The translations under genes and the position numbers were made by a program. Shown one piece after another: positions 38,116 through 52,400 of a DNA stretch of 64,000 nucleotides (position 1 is the stretch's first letter; each line of letters starts with the position of its first letter). This DNA comes from Allacma fusca (lineage: Eukaryota > Arthropoda > Collembola > Symphypleona > Sminthuridae): positions 36,548,783 to 36,612,782 of the forward strand of contig OX359250.1 of the NCBI GenBank assembly GCA_947179485.1, written 5' to 3'. Below the pieces are notes generated by a model. The model saw only the letters and a program-made list of their open reading frames with translations. It was not told the origin of the DNA and did no database searches.

Positions 38116-39032
38116 AAAAGTAATTGAGAGACAAGGAAGAAATATGGAACTTTAAAATCGGAAGTCCTTCCGGAAGTTTCTGCTTTTATTTTGGCAGTGT
38201 CCAAGATGTACTTGGAGAGTTGATGTCTTGTATATCTGTGTCGAATAGGTGGGTATTCATCATTAGTTTACTATGTAGTATGTAGAAGAAATTATTTTTA
38301 AGTAGTTTGAACATAGGTTCATTTTTTCACATGATTACAAATTAACGGAATCTATAGGGATTTTTATAGATGTAACTTTTTGTCAAATGGTGCAATAATT
38401 AATATTTGGTACCATCACGCTTTGGAGGGTTAATAAATGAATCCTACCTACTGAAATTAAGAACGTAAGGATCCTCACTATGTATATGCAGTATTAGCAC
38501 AAGCATAGGTTTTGTTCGTCACGTAATTTGAGCTTGTTGTGAGTTAATATTATCAAAGCCAAACTAAAACATTTTTTAAATTAGTACAGATATGTATAAC
38601 ACTCATCTGCCTATTAATATGAATCCTATTTTAATTATGGTATAAGTTTAGCGTTAATAAAATATGACAGCTTAATTATTCACGTAGTAGTAGCAAAATT
38701 ACTTCTTTTCAGCATGATATCATACCCTTGAAGCAATCCCCTTGAGAATATGAAGAGCAAGCAGACCTTTAATAATTATTACTAACTAGAAACAGGAAAT
38801 CCACCAGGGCCTGAGAGTCTGTAACCATGGTTACAGTAAAGCAAACACGATTATTGATTAACCACACCACATGGATACCCGGTGGGCGGCATACAAACAT
38901 AAACCAAGAGATCTTTTTCTATCCGCTTATGCAGCACGACTAAAACTATGTGCAACTTTGTATTAAAGTTAAGATCAACAAGTTACAGTAGAATCATCAT
39001 TCTTAAGTAACTCCGTCGAGTTCTGAGTAGAC
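38116..39032. other. intergenic, no gene seen
   Basis: A+T-rich interval between the unrecognised gene and MKS1. It should hold the MKS1 promoter, and possibly missing N-terminal exons of MKS1, though I found none with the expected sequence. Confidence 0.4.
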
Positions 39033-40606
39033 ATGGACAGTCCTGCCACCGACTTAACTAGAGATTCCGAATCTGACAGTTCATTGAAAGACAATGGGTC
39101 TAGGGGTAAGTTGATTCCAATATTATAATTATAAAATTGTATATCTTCGGATTTCCAGGTTTATTTATAAAAGATATGTTAATTGTGTTTGAATACACAC
39201 TGGTAAAGAATATAGCATGCAACCATGGATGTTATTCGAGAACATGAACTATAATTATTAGGGATGGTAAAATAATACGTTTTATATGTTTAGGGGGCTT
39301 TCATGAGGATTATTACACGGACGTCATTGAGGAGAATGCAGAGACAAAAGTGCGAAAGAAACGATTCCTTGATGATCACATGGACGATGTCTTTGAGGTA
39401 ACGTTTTTAGTTGCATACATCTGATGCTTTTATTTTCAAATGTTCTATATTGAATTGGAATTTGGAATTGCAATTATTTCCGGGTTGTTGTCATGTGCGT
39501 TTAATTGGAAATTAATGTAATATTTTTTCTTTTAATTTCTGTAGCCTGTTCATCTCAATGAATTGAAGTTAATTTTGCTGGGTGAAATAGTTTCAGCGGA
39601 AGGGTTTGATGCGTCTCCTATATGTGTTCATTATTTATTCGAACTACCTAAAGGTAATCTTATTAGTCACGATTTCCCATGTGTTTTAATAGCTTTAACA
39701 CTTGGGTTTTATGAAATAGGAATACTAAGGTTTTGATTTATTTGCAGGTTGGAGAAATGACAGCGTTGTGAGCAATTTGCAAGGCATAACTAACAGTTGC
39801 TACTCCACAACAGAAGGAATGAGTCACTTCTCTTTCAGCTTCTTCACCCAGCTCATATTTTCTCTGGATACGGTGGAAGAGAACGAAACGAGTAAATTAA
39901 TCACGTTTAATGTGTATATACGTACTGGTTATATGTGTGTTAAAAGAAACAGGCATTTCCATTATTTTGTTTAGTATCCCGCCCCATAATCCTGATTTCA
40001 GTGGCCTCCATGCTGGATTCTACTCGAGTGAAATTTGATGGCTATGGTTATATTTCCTTGCCATCTAATCCAGGAACTTACAATTTTAAAATTCAGACGT
40101 GGAAGCCAAAACCGAGAACAATCGAGGAAAAAATGGCTGAATGCTTTGTGGATGTTGCGCCTTCATTGCAGGATATTCGTGCTGCCCACATACCATATTT
40201 TGAGGGCGAGGTATATTCAGACACAAAATTAAAATTATTGCAGCGAATTCAAAATTTTTCTAGTTTATGTAGTTGGTAAGAGTTTTGAATTTGAATCTTT
40301 ATCTGCCAAATTTTGTCTAATGGAAGTTCTCAAAATAATTTATAATTGCAATTATTGCAGGAATGCCGACGGGCAAATAGATTGGGTTTACAAACAGAGC
40401 CATCAGGCTTTGTCACATTGAGATTTCATGTCTTTCATCAAGTGCCTACTGACATCCGAGCTCAGTCCAGCAAATTAATTCTCATGGAGAAAATGAGTTC
40501 TGCTACAATCGTTAAGAGCGTTCAAACAGTTATAGATGCATTTCAACGAGCAAGAAAAAGAGCTGAGAATGCAAAGCTGGGAAAGAACACCAAACTGACA
40601 CCTTGA
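39033..40606 (+). CDS. MKS1: Meckel syndrome type 1 protein, B9-domain half
   Basis: Six exons, 39033-39105, 39294-39397, 39545-39653, 39748-39891, 39975-40210 and 40361-40606, join in frame to 303 residues. The B9-type C2 domain runs from about residue 63 (LKLILLGEIVSAEGFD) through VRVKFDGYGYISLPS-like sequence to the QTEPSGFVTLRFHVF strand. The tail (QTVIDAFQRARKRAENAK) matches the MKS1 C-terminus. MKS1 works with B9D1 and B9D2 at the ciliary transition zone, gating membrane proteins. Vertebrate MKS1 is about 560 residues, so roughly 250 N-terminal residues are absent here: the gene is short, or further exons were missed. The start ATG opens an acidic, Ser-rich first exon. The exon-5 donor at 40211 was chosen because reading past it gives no MKS1 similarity. 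BBS4 follows on the same strand 0.8 kb away. Confidence 0.85.
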
Positions 40607-41184
40607 TGTGTTCAAGTTTTATTTTATGTACTGGGAAACTACAAGGAAAACACTGAAGGGTTTTGAAAGTATATCTATATATTTTGACACAAAAGTTGCA
40701 CATAAATAAAAGTTATTTTTCTTTTTGTCAATCCGTGCTTGTCTATATCCATGATGATTTTGTAACTAAAAGGAAATAAACTCTTGAAAGAGCAAGGTTT
40801 GTTGCCATCCCCTATTTTAAATCGTACGGAATTGTGGAAATCATTAGAAGAAACTGACATACCTAACAACAAGTATCAAGGCACTCATTCATCCTCAACT
40901 GGAGCATACTTCAGTTTGCTATTAACTCTGTAATTTAAATTCAATTATGAAATATTTTTGATTGAAACACCTTTGTACTGAAATAATACATGTATCCTTG
41001 TGCATAGACGGCTACACCTTCTTTCAAGGTCTTTGGATAGTATTTCAGAAAATATAGATATCCACAGAATGTTATATTGTATTGCAAAAACAAACTAAAG
41101 TAAGTAAATAGACGCGTGACTCACATTTATTCATGTATATTTGATTAGATTACATCACATACACTCGTTAAACCACCAGCATTT

Positions 41185-41307
41185 ATGGGAGGCACCGTGC
41201 CGGAGAAAGTCGGAGCAAAACAAGTCGTCACCATGGAATCTGGACAAATTGACAACCCGCTAAAAATTAATCAGCTCCTGAAGAGATTCATTGTGTTGTG
41301 TTGTTAG
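41185..41307 (+). CDS. small upstream ORF, 40 codons
   Basis: An ATG-initiated frame of 40 residues (starting MGGTVPEKVG) ends 73 bp before the BBS4 start codon, probably inside the BBS4 leader. It contains no recognisable domain. It could be a regulatory upstream ORF, a separate microprotein or chance. Confidence 0.25.
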   Translation: MGGTVPEKVGAKQVVTMESGQIDNPLKINQLLKRFIVLCC

Positions 41308-41380
41308 AGCCATTTTGGCAGAGATACTCCTGTCTTTGACTACATATTTGAGAAGTATTAATTTATAATAAAAAAATTCA

Positions 41381-44010
41381 ATGGACACAAAAAGGAACGT
41401 GATAGAGAACTCCAAACGGGGTGAAGTCCAAGGATCCACTTCTGTAAATGCAAACAACAGCAACAGTACTCATGTCAATAACATTCCACAAAGCAACTTG
41501 CGTTCCTTACATAAAAAAGGTAATAAACCCTTACCATTGCATTCAGGTGTTTTGCTTCCACTATATAATAATTGCTTTCTATTTAGTTTCCCCAACTAAG
41601 TGGACATACTTTCCAGAAAAAACAGCACCACTCTTTGCACGCACCCACATAATAGCCTCACATCACATCTCTGCCTATGGTGAAAGTTTTATAGACAGCA
41701 AAAAATGTCGTCAACATTACGTAAATATTTGAACTGCCCATTTCCGAATTTTAGCATTTTACTATAATTTTTTACGACATTAATGACCCACTTTGAATTT
41801 TTTTTAGTGGATCTAAAGCATCCCTGTAGCAAGAACTGGCTCATCCATTTACACTATGTTCGACGTGAGTTTGAGACCTGCAAATCTGTTATTCACGAGG
41901 AGTTGGCCCGACTTAATGGCAATTCCGAATACGCAAATTACATCCTGGTAAGAACCTATCAAATTCTAAAAATAAGCTGAACAGTTTTTAGAAATAACGT
42001 GGAAAAAATTCCCCAGTGACACATTCATATGCGTGAGAATTATATTATATATTATTGGTCATCCCTTTATTTTCTCCTGCACAGGCACTTGTCCTACGGA
42101 GCGAAGGAAGAATGCAGGAATCCCTTGATCGACTCCAAGTATGCCATGAGCTGGAGCCCATGAATGCCAACACAGTAAATCAGATCGCGAGATCATTGTA
42201 AGTCGTTGAAATTATTATTATTTGGAAATTAGTGTTTAATTTTCCAGCTGAATAATTTCCAGATTCCTGCTCGGACGGCATAGACTAGCAGTGGATGCGT
42301 ATCAAAAGGCCCAGCTCCTGAGTGATGACTCAGACTCCGAGACTCATTACAATATGGGAATGTGCTACTTGTTCATGAAGGATCTGGATAAAGCGAAGGA
42401 GCACATGAGTCTGTCCCTCCAAGCAAGAGTTTCCTACGACGCTTTTGAAATACTAGCTCAAATTTCTTTAGCCAAAGACAACATTCCAGAGGCGATCAGT
42501 GTTTATGAGAAAGCACTTAAGTACTTACTTTCATATAACTTTTTTTCATAAACGTTTTGTAAACATCCCTTGAAATTAATGATGCTCACTATATAATTGA
42601 ACATTTTGAGCACAATTCCATGCCATTATACATTTAACATGACATATATGTACAATAAATAAATAATATCGTGCCTACATAGGACCTTCCCCGAAAATCC
42701 AGCATTGTTGAGCAGCGTAGGTATTTTGTACATGAAGGTAGGAAAGGACCAGTTGTCTTTCATGAAACTCGGATCTGCCCTTGCTTATGACCCAACGAGT
42801 CCAAAGGCTCTGGTTGCCATTGCGTCCATGATACAGGTAAAAAAAATGAATTAAGTATGTGCTTATAGGAATAAGAACTTTCATTTCAAGTCTTTTCGTT
42901 TTTCATAACTGTTATCAAGTAGAGTAAATAATTACAAAATCCAGTTACAACTATGTACAAATACTTTATTACCCCAGACTTACGAAGACTACGATTTCGC
43001 CCTTGCAAAGTACAAAATAGCAATGCAAAAAATCCCGGATTCCTCCTCCCTATGGAATAATATTGGAATGTGCTTTTTCGGGAAGCGAAAATTTGTGGCT
43101 GTAAGTCTCTTTGAAATTTAAATCGGGAATTGCATAGATGTAGTAATTGTAAGGGTAATAAAAATTGTCATTTTTGTTCCTAGGCTATTAGCTGCCTCAA
43201 GAGAGCTTGCTACTTGTCCCCTTTTGACTGGAAAATTCTACACAATCTCGGACTTGTTCATTTGCATATGCAGCAATACGCTTCAGCGTTCCATTTCCTC
43301 ACGGCAGCGATCAATCTGAAACCTGATCAAAGTCAAAACTTTGTCTTGCTCGCAGGTAAAATTAGATATTTAAAAGTCTAAAAAGATTAGGGATTTATGG
43401 TTGAGTAAGTTGATACAGTGAATGTGTAGCAAGATTTAATATAATTTCTATACGTGCATGTATAGTTGCCATCAGTCATTTGGAGAGTGCAGAACAAGTT
43501 CGTCTGTCCTATGAGCAAGCCTTAAGACTAAATGCTACTGCTAGTGGGACCATTCATCCGTTTTTACTCTACATTAATTATGCCATTTCCATGTTCAATC
43601 ACAAGTTCAAAGATGAAGCAATTGAGAAGCTGCAAGCCGCCGAAAAGCTGGCACTGGAAGGGGACACTGTATTTGATGATGAGGTCAGAAGTGTGACTAG
43701 ACATTGTGATGACACTAATCAAATTTACTATTATGGATAGAAATACATACACATGCATATATCTATGCTATTCATTACCCATGCTTTGAACCACTTGATA
43801 TTCATTCAACAGATAAGGGACATTTTACACCGTCTAAAATCCGCCTTGAAAATAAATGACGAAAAAACAAAACTGGAAGATACGGACATACGGAATACCC
43901 GAGAAAAAGAAGATGCTCAGGTCCAGAGGAAACGCTTCGCCAGGTCAGGTCAGGAAAGCCTAGACCTGGATCAAGCGCAATTACAGGACAGCACAGAAGA
44001 TTTAGTTTAG
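41381..44010 (+). CDS. BBS4: Bardet-Biedl syndrome 4 protein (BBSome TPR subunit)
   Basis: Nine exons, 41381-41519, 41808-41947, 42085-42197, 42263-42520, 42683-42836, 42978-43100, 43184-43355, 43466-43683 and 43813-44010, join in frame to 504 residues (human BBS4 is 519). After a disordered, Asn/Ser-rich N-terminus the protein is a run of tetratricopeptide repeats. Highly conserved BBS4 stretches include [34 protein letters not shown] and [20 protein letters not shown]. The C-terminal 65 residues are charged and poorly conserved, as in other BBS4 proteins. BBS4 is part of the BBSome coat that moves membrane proteins into and out of cilia and binds centriolar satellites. The first exon joins directly to the exon at 41808; a possible exon with an acceptor at about 41587 would end at a stop and was left out. 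Confidence 0.96.
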
Positions 44011-44126
44011 CTGTGAATACTGTCTGGGAGAATTATTCATTAGTATGTTGTAATTACAAGGATTTGTGTGGTGTTGCCAAAAATAAGCACTTGAATGTTG
44101 TTAACGCTTGCAAGCTAAAAGCTATA

Positions 44127-44132
44127 AATAAA
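44127..44132 (+). promoter_or_regulatory. candidate poly(A) signal of BBS4
   Basis: AATAAA about 117 bp after the BBS4 stop codon, the first good hexamer downstream. Placed by position only. Confidence 0.5.
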
Positions 44133-46455
44133 TAACTATTATTTTTGGTTCATCCACCCAGATCGCCAAGATGTAATATGTCCTGAAAGTATTTTTTTAA
44201 ATTGAGGCACAAATTGCATAATATTCCTGAAGTGCATGTCATGTTACGTTGTTGGTTCTTCCATGTTTGACCATGTGGTTTTCATTTCTTTCAATTTATT
44301 TGTCAAAAATACCAATTTGGCTTATTATAGCACGTACACCATTTCATATACAAATTAAAAAAACTAGCTGAAAAACCTTCATTACAAAAGGCATTAGACA
44401 TAGCGTATGTGGCACTACATACACAATTACAATTTACCAGGTCTCTCATTGTCCGGCTCTGCCCGGCCCCCACGGTTCTGCTAGTGGACATTTAAATTCC
44501 TATAATAATTACATAAATAAACTGTTAGATCGATGCTCCTCATAACTATTACTCGTAAAATATATGTCATAAAAGATATCCAGCGCACACAAATTAATTA
44601 ACTAAATTAAGTGTATTCCCGCTATACGATATCGATTAGCCCCATTTAAAAGGCATTGTCTCTGCAGGGGCAGACAAATTCCCATTTATCACAATTGATC
44701 TCATTATAAGTTCCAAAAAATTTATAAAGAGCATGACACTGTACTGTAAGAACCATGTTGGGCTCCTTTATGAGGAGTGTTCTTAAAGCCAACTTTTTCA
44801 GTTTAGGGAATCTCCATAAAAATAACGGATTTTTGCATTACTATTACATTATTTCTCATCACAAAGACTTTCCCCTTACAATGCCTTTCTCCTTCTAAGG
44901 AATTTCGGATTACAAGGGATTTTAAATGCGACATTAGGAATTTCCCATTCCAAGGGATTTTTCCGTATAAATGTCGGATTCGTTAATGTGAGACTCGTCA
45001 TTCGCCTTCCATTTATATAATGTTGAAGACGGAGCGGAAGAGTTTTTTAGTAGGAACAAAAATACCTTCTAAGGTCCATGGATCCCGTCTAATTTTTTAA
45101 ATTATATTAATACATCATAATTAATGTGGATTTTACTCTATTATATTTTACCTCAGCATATATATACTATAACAATAATATTAAGTCTACAAAAATAAAA
45201 ATCCCATTGAGCATTTTTTAACGGCATTGTAGAAACCATAGAGTGATGAACACTCAATGACAGTCTAAAAATTCCCTCGCTCCTGTTAACGAATAACATT
45301 GGAAGGGACATTGCGGGAAACAGACGTTAGCTCTTAGCTTTGGCACTTTGGCAGCTTTAGCATGGATTTCGATATTCTCGTCCAAATCAAGCTATCGACT
45401 ATCGGATCTCTCTGCGGCTCACTGTCAAGTAAGTACGTAACACAGTAATTTATTTAAAACATTTTAAATTTACAGGAATTAATTCTCCTTTGAATACTTT
45501 CAAACAGATGTGACCCCCACAAAAAAAGACCTTCGGAATTGGATTAGGACTGAACCTTTATTGCCTTGTTGAGGGACTGAAAACTACATATATTCTAAAA
45601 ATAAGATATTTTGGTGGTGAGTAAATTTGAAAGGTTCGATTTTAAGATGTTTTATTTCGATTGTGGAAGATCTACAAATGTGCTTGCTGCTACAAATTGC
45701 TTTTAGCGTGTGCTAGATAATTTCTGAGATTTGTGTAAATATTGGGAGTTTGTAGAAGTTTGGAGGAGAGGTTTCTTTGATGGGAGGTGAAGGTTGAGGT
45801 TGAGGTGTTTTTGATAGAATTTGTTGAACTTTGCAGAGGTGTTGAAGGAGCTGAGGAGAGCTGAGGACTGTCGGGAAGAGTTGATATCCGGAAGGGAACT
45901 GGATCGTGTAAAGTGAGAGGGCTGACTGTGAGCAAAAGTGAAATTAATGAAATGATAATTGATAGCCTGGTGCGGAGCAGCTCTGTCCGATTATTGATCA
46001 AAGTGTTTACTTTTAGTCTGGGATGTTCGTAGAGTACAGTAGTGTAGGGAGGTCTGATGGTACTCTGAGTAGGGGATTTTTATTGTGAATTAATAAATGG
46101 AGGCTTCGTGAGAGGTATGTATTAGTAAGATTGTAAGTGTGGGGGAAGTAAATTGTGGGATATATATCCCTTCGGGGTACGCGTTTGACTAATGAAATAT
46201 GAAGTGGAGCCAGGCTCGACATGGTGCGGGTGTTGTGAAGGAAAGTAGTGGAGGAGAGTATCGCTGATAAATGACCATTCTTTTTACTTAAATCGGAGAT
46301 AAATCACTGGGTGTACTTATATGTGTGTAATGTATAGTTTGATTTATTGATTGCTTAGGCAAGTAAAACTGTTGTTACCCGGGACTGGGCGTGTGGATGG
46401 AGTTGGAAGTTGGGGAGGGACGTACATGTATTTGGGAATGCAGTAATAAGTGGAA
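44133..46455. other. intergenic; possible first exon for rotatin
   Basis: Mostly A+T-rich non-coding DNA. At 45362-45428 an ATG opens a 22-codon frame that ends exactly at a strong donor (gtaagt). It could be a leader exon or alternative first exon of the rotatin gene, but no acceptor gives a clean in-frame join to the exon at 46456, which has its own in-frame upstream stop. Nothing else is seen. Confidence 0.35.
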
Positions 46456-49400
46456 ATGGAGTCCAATGCGAACATGGATATGGGCCGTAAATTTTCCACA
46501 TCTGAGTCCCAGGAACTACTATTTCGTGACCTGGAAGCGGACACAGACTTTTGGACGGCAACAAATCAACTAATAGCTAATCTAGGTAATACAGCCCGAG
46601 ATTTTCTCAAATGTTTAGTCGATTGAGTAAATAGTATGTATAGTTTTCCCTCGTTATCTCCGTCGTGGTCTTGACGGATTGTTCCATTAGCATCTCGTGA
46701 CAAGAACCAACTACCGGGACGGTTACAGACTTCCAGAGTTAAGAGAATTAATTCGGGTGTAAAAAAAGCGTGGGCTTCTTTCTGTTCCTTACAGGCCATG
46801 ACCTTAGAGATGTTCGTCTCAGAGCTTTAAAATGTCTCTGGAGGAAAATTGACTGTGGACTTGTGTCAACGGATACGCTTAGCGGACGGACGGATTTAAT
46901 AAATCGATTAACTCTGTGGATTCGAGCAGATGATCCCCGTGATGAAAACTATGAAGGCTTTCAACTCGTCATTCGACTTTTTACCAGTTTGTCTCAGGTG
47001 TGTTGGTCAGACATCCTTCTATTGATTCTTACGTCTTGGTATGAAAGGTGTATTGTTTTGTTTATTATTTTTGTATATTTTCTTGTAGCACGATGACTTC
47101 CGGAAACTTTTTATCGGCAATCACTTAGATACGCTGCTGTCAAAACGACGTTTAGAATTCGGAGGTGAGATCCGGAGCTCCATTAATAGGCTTTTAGACC
47201 GAGTGGGAAGCTTCTACATTCATTGCGAGGGCCCTGCCGATGATACATGGTTGGGGAATAAAAGCGTTCCATCGATAAGCAGCGCAGTTTCTTCGAAACC
47301 TTCGCCTAAAAACATAGCACTTGCATCCTTCCACAAAATGGAAAGTGAAGAAAAGTATCCTGACGCTGATATACCTATACAAGATTTCTTTCCCCAGTTT
47401 TCCAAAACACGTAACCCTCCAATTAATAACGATTACTACACACCACCTTGGAAGAAAAACAAAGTAATTCAAGTAGTGAGTATTAAAAACATAAGACTCG
47501 GACCATCCGATAAACGAGTACTTGCCTCAACGTTTGAATCTTTGAATTCGAAAAATGAGGCACTGGTTTTAATGACGTGCAGCTTTATTCGGGACGTTCT
47601 CTTAAATGACTTCCCACCTGAAGTATTCGTTCAAGAGTCTGCTGTTAGCTTGGTAAAACAATATTGGTTCCTTGGGACTTCTTTACAGTTATATTTTAAA
47701 GTAAAACCCGCATTCAATCTTATATTGTAACTTTTATTTATCATTTGGACAGAGCTTAGCTCAAATAGTTCAAGATACGTGGATGGATGAAGGAGTAAAT
47801 TTTGTGGCATACCAAGCACTTATCAAGCTTGCACAGTTGCTTCGATTTCGCTTTTCACAGCTTAACACCAGCGATTATCACATTTCCGAAGGAGACTATA
47901 TATCGGAGGTACACCAACAATCATTTGTTTAAGTTTTGAAGTATCTTTTAAATTTTTGCTTATTTATTAATTTGTTTTATTTTATTGCCAGAACAAAGGT
48001 CCTCAGGGGTATTATGGAGAGTCATTCCCACTAACGGCAACGGATCTCTCTGCATCATCTACTGAATATTTCATTTCAAATATATGCAAAATCCTGCGTG
48101 TATTGTCTCGTTCTATTCTTTACGACTCCAACCGAGTGACTCGTTGGGTTCTGCTTTATGAATTTACTATTACCTTCCAAAAATGTGTTCAGATATTTCC
48201 AAATGTAAATACCAAAAGCCTCATGATGCTCCTCCAAGAAATTTTGTATGACTTGAAAAGTTCTGGTGATACTTACTCTAATTCGTACTCAAGTCGCCCT
48301 TTGGCACCATACCTTCCCACCGGTGATGAGGAAGTTATCTATGGAAATTTTCTAATGGAGTCAGTGGCATATGCATACCAAGGTCGCCTTAAGGATGGTA
48401 GTTGGGAAGAACCGCACAAGGCAATAATCAGTTTCTTGGTCGACATTCAAAATTCAAGTGGACACAAAGGTGTTTTCGATGCAATTCAACGTCTTAAAGA
48501 ATTTTCTTTAGTATTGTTGCTAAAATCTCAAACCAGAGGACGAGATCATGGTGAAGGAAATATGAAAGGGAGACTTAGTCATAGTTCTTCGAAAGATGCG
48601 GACAAGGAGTCTGTGTTTCGGAATCCACATTGGCGAGATGCATTTTACCGGTTCTTGTCGGTGGAACCAACAAGTCAAGAGGACGAGGACTTGCTGGTAC
48701 GAGTTTTGGACTTAATTGAGTTTATACTTACTCATGTAGAAGGATCACATCCTCTCCTGGAATGGGTCGTGCCTTTGTGTGGTGCTAAAGGATGTGCTGG
48801 ATTTCGTTTGTTGCTTCAACACTGTAACAAAAATGAGTCTGACTCTTCTGGAACTACTTTATCGTCAATCTTGAGAACTTTATTCGATTTTTATCAATGT
48901 CTTTTATCCAAAGAATCAACTTCATCTGATCAGTTAACTTTATTATGGGAACTGTTTAGTTCCTTCTCGCAAGTCATGAGTGAAGCTGCTGAAGAGGGAT
49001 ACGGGTCATCAGGTATAAAAGAATCAAAATTTATGTTTTTTAAGTGATAACAGTCAAGTTTTTCCGATTTCAATGTAAAATCTGGCTATCATTTAATTTC
49101 AGCCACACTTCATGGAGTATTATATGGCATCGCCTATTTAAGTGTTGTACCCTGTGTCAAAGAGAAGTTACTCAAGAACAAGCAGTATCTGACCGCGCTG
49201 CTTCATAAGGTCAGTGAGTCACTGTCCGCATTTGCTGAACGGAGTAGCGGCGATTCATTCAGAAATCGTGGTCCTATTTACTACGCTTCACTTTCTATGT
49301 TGCACTTAATCATCACTATGAGCAAAGTTGCTAATGAAAAAGAGTCCACTTGGGAATGGATTGGAAAATGTATTGAGATAATACCATTTCTTTGGTCATC

Positions 49401-52400
49401 GGAAGATCTGCGGGCCAGAGCTGCCGGATTTCAGGTCAGAAAATCGCAACTTTACAAGTCAAGAATTTGTGTGTGTTATAAAAACCAAGCCGAGGTTTGA
49501 ATCATTCAACCATAGTATTACAATTTATTGGTTCGTCTTCTAGATTTGCCAGACTTTGTGCGCCTCAACTAATGGAGCTATGTCCCTTCTATCCGGGCTA
49601 GACAATCCAGCTCTTGCATGGGGAATTTGTTACCGGTCCTTGCATTTTCTTTAAATACTTCTTAAAAGACAGGCATACGGTATCTCTTTATTGGCACGAA
49701 CTTATTTATGTGTTTCATTGCAGACATTTGGCGAATCCTCTTGAAGCTCCAATTGTTCAGCACGCCGCGTCAGCTGTTTTAGTTAATTTGTTTAACAATT
49801 GGGCAGACATTGGGAAACATTCAGGATATTCTCAAAAAGATTTCCCTTTGGAAGTTAACAATTATCTAGAAGATATGCTTAAGTTGATTTCTAATGTATA
49901 CTGGCACAATAAATTAAATCGATGCGAAAAATCTTCAAAATCTCGTACCTCCAGGGATGGTAGCGAAAGCAGTGATGACTCTGCATCGTTGTACTCATAC
50001 TCGGGGTCGGGAAGGTCTGGTGGAGATAATATCATGCTAGGATTTACAAAAGGTAAGTGTTAAAACTATTTCAGGTAAATTCTGCAGTTCAAAAAATTTA
50101 CATTTAATTCGAACCCTGAACTGTTCTTAGGCGACGCACCTGAAATGCAGTCTTTCATTACGCCGAATGTGTTATCCTGTTTGTGCAAGCTTTTCCTAAG
50201 TCTTGTCAAGAATCAAACAGCACTTGGACTGATTGAAGAACAAAAATCCAATTCCAAATCCTATTTTGTACAAACAGTCATTAACTCTGGTATAAGCTCG
50301 TTGCTCTTCAGGTAAATTACTACGCACTGAAAGAACCAGCGCGACATTATGTACACCTCGTTTGAGTTATCTTGTATATTTCGTGATTTTTTTCCTACGC
50401 AGGTTACTTTCAAATCACGAAAAGATGAAAGCAACGGATATGAATGAGATATCTTGGCTTCGTTGCTGCTCTGCCCTCACTAGCATTCTAGAAGTTCTGA
50501 TTTCCATTTCAAATCTTGATAGAAGTTCGTCAGTGATTCTTATTGGTGACAAACGTGGTTTGTCCCATTTAATTCAATTGCTGCTCATCAGGCCTCCGTT
50601 AAATCCTTCGGATAAAACGCAAGAAATGCTGTCTTTTGTATGGATAAATGTGTTCACTCTCCTATCCACTTTATGTACGGATGCTGGAAATAATTTTGAG
50701 GATTTAGAACGAAATGTGTGGAGTCACTGGCCAATAATTTTTCCCAAGATAATCAGCTGGTTGAAAAACGGTGCTCCAGTCAAGTGCCGACAAACAGTTT
50801 TAACATTTTCATGCAGTTATTTAAGCATGTTGACCAAACACCAGTCAGAAAAGGACATGAGGGAAAGTCATCAAGTTCTTTGCCTTGGACTTTGGAAAGA
50901 CGAGCAGTGCTCTTATGGACGGGCTTGGTGCAAGAGTCTGATGGAAATATGGTCAGAGTCCTTGGATGTGGATGAAAGAGTTACTGTCTTACACGCTATT
51001 GCCGCTTTGTTAAGTTTGTCACCCGACGCAAAAATGTTTGCAATAGAGAAAAAATTGGTGGTTTCGCTAATTGAAAAGATCCGTTCATTCGGTGTGAAGT
51101 ACTTTGATCCTACGGAGTCACAGTCGAAGAAAAAGAATCTAGACCAGTGGCATGACGAAACATTTTGGGTGCTGGCTGTTCTCACTTCTCTTTTGTATGA
51201 CTGCAAAGATGGAAGAGAAACTGCTTTGGAGAGCAATTTGGCAGACAACATACATAAGATATTCAAATGGTGGACCTGGAGCCCTGACAGGGCTCTCCTG
51301 CATGCTTTTATTGAGTGTCTCTTAAATTTTACTGAGGAATATTCTCTAGGTATTGTAATATAATAACCTAAATAGTGATATATATTTATTGCACTGTATA
51401 TTTTTTTACTTTCCACGACGCTTTATTTTATTCGCATTTTTAATTCAGTGCCGTAAATTATAAACTGTAATCTAGGATCTCATTCACTAACTGTAACCAC
51501 CAGCCTGGTAGGCGTTGCTCCTCGAAAAGTTTCAACGCCACAATCACTTTTGGTCGAGTTGTTGAGCATTCTGCAAAGTGAACTGGACGTGATTGACAAG
51601 CAGCCTTGTTTGAAAACGGTGGATTTATGTTTCTCTTTACTTCGAAATTGCTCTTTTGCAGTTGAGTGCAGGACTATCATGGCGAAGGTAAAAAAAAGGG
51701 GAAGCTTCAAATTATTACTGATTACTTAAACTCGAATTAAAGCATTTACTAATATAAATGATTGCCTTTACTACTAGACTGCAATACTATCATTTATACG
51801 AAGGCTTCATCCAAACGAAACGAAACGTTGGGGCACTAAACAAGCTCACGTCAAGGAAGAATTTTTGAAGTTTTTGGTTCATGTAACTATTAACAACGAC
51901 ATGCAAGTTCTTGTAGCGAAGGTACTATTGCTGATAAGCTATAAAATTATTGTAGTTCAGGTATAATGAAACTCCTGGAATTTTAATGACTGTTTCTGGT
52001 TAGGTACCTGAATGCATAGAAATTTTGCTCAACCTAACGGGAGACCCGGCTCCGGTTTCGCTGCTAGCTTTACAAGTACTTAGAAATTTGTGCTTTAATG
52101 CCTCAAACCGTCCCAGGTTTTTGTGTGATGGTAGGTTGGACTGTTGACCTTGTAATTTGCATGCTAATTATAAGTCTCATCATTAACATTTGTTGTAAAC
52201 ATCCACAGCTACATTCATTCCAACCATTGTCGCCAAACTGCGAGTATCAAAAGATCCAGGAGAATTAGAAAGTGCTGGTGTTACACTGTGGGCAATAATA
52301 GCTAATTCCGAAAAGGGCAAACTGCTAGCCAAACAAGCTTCTTCTAGTTCTGGTGTGACGATAGCCATTCAACATCTTCTTCAGCTTCAGAAATCGTCAA

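Noticed and set aside
41587-41731. Possible BBS4 exon with acceptor near 41587
   Set aside because: In frame it ends in a stop; skipping it joins exon 1 to 41808 in frame with conserved BBS4 sequence.
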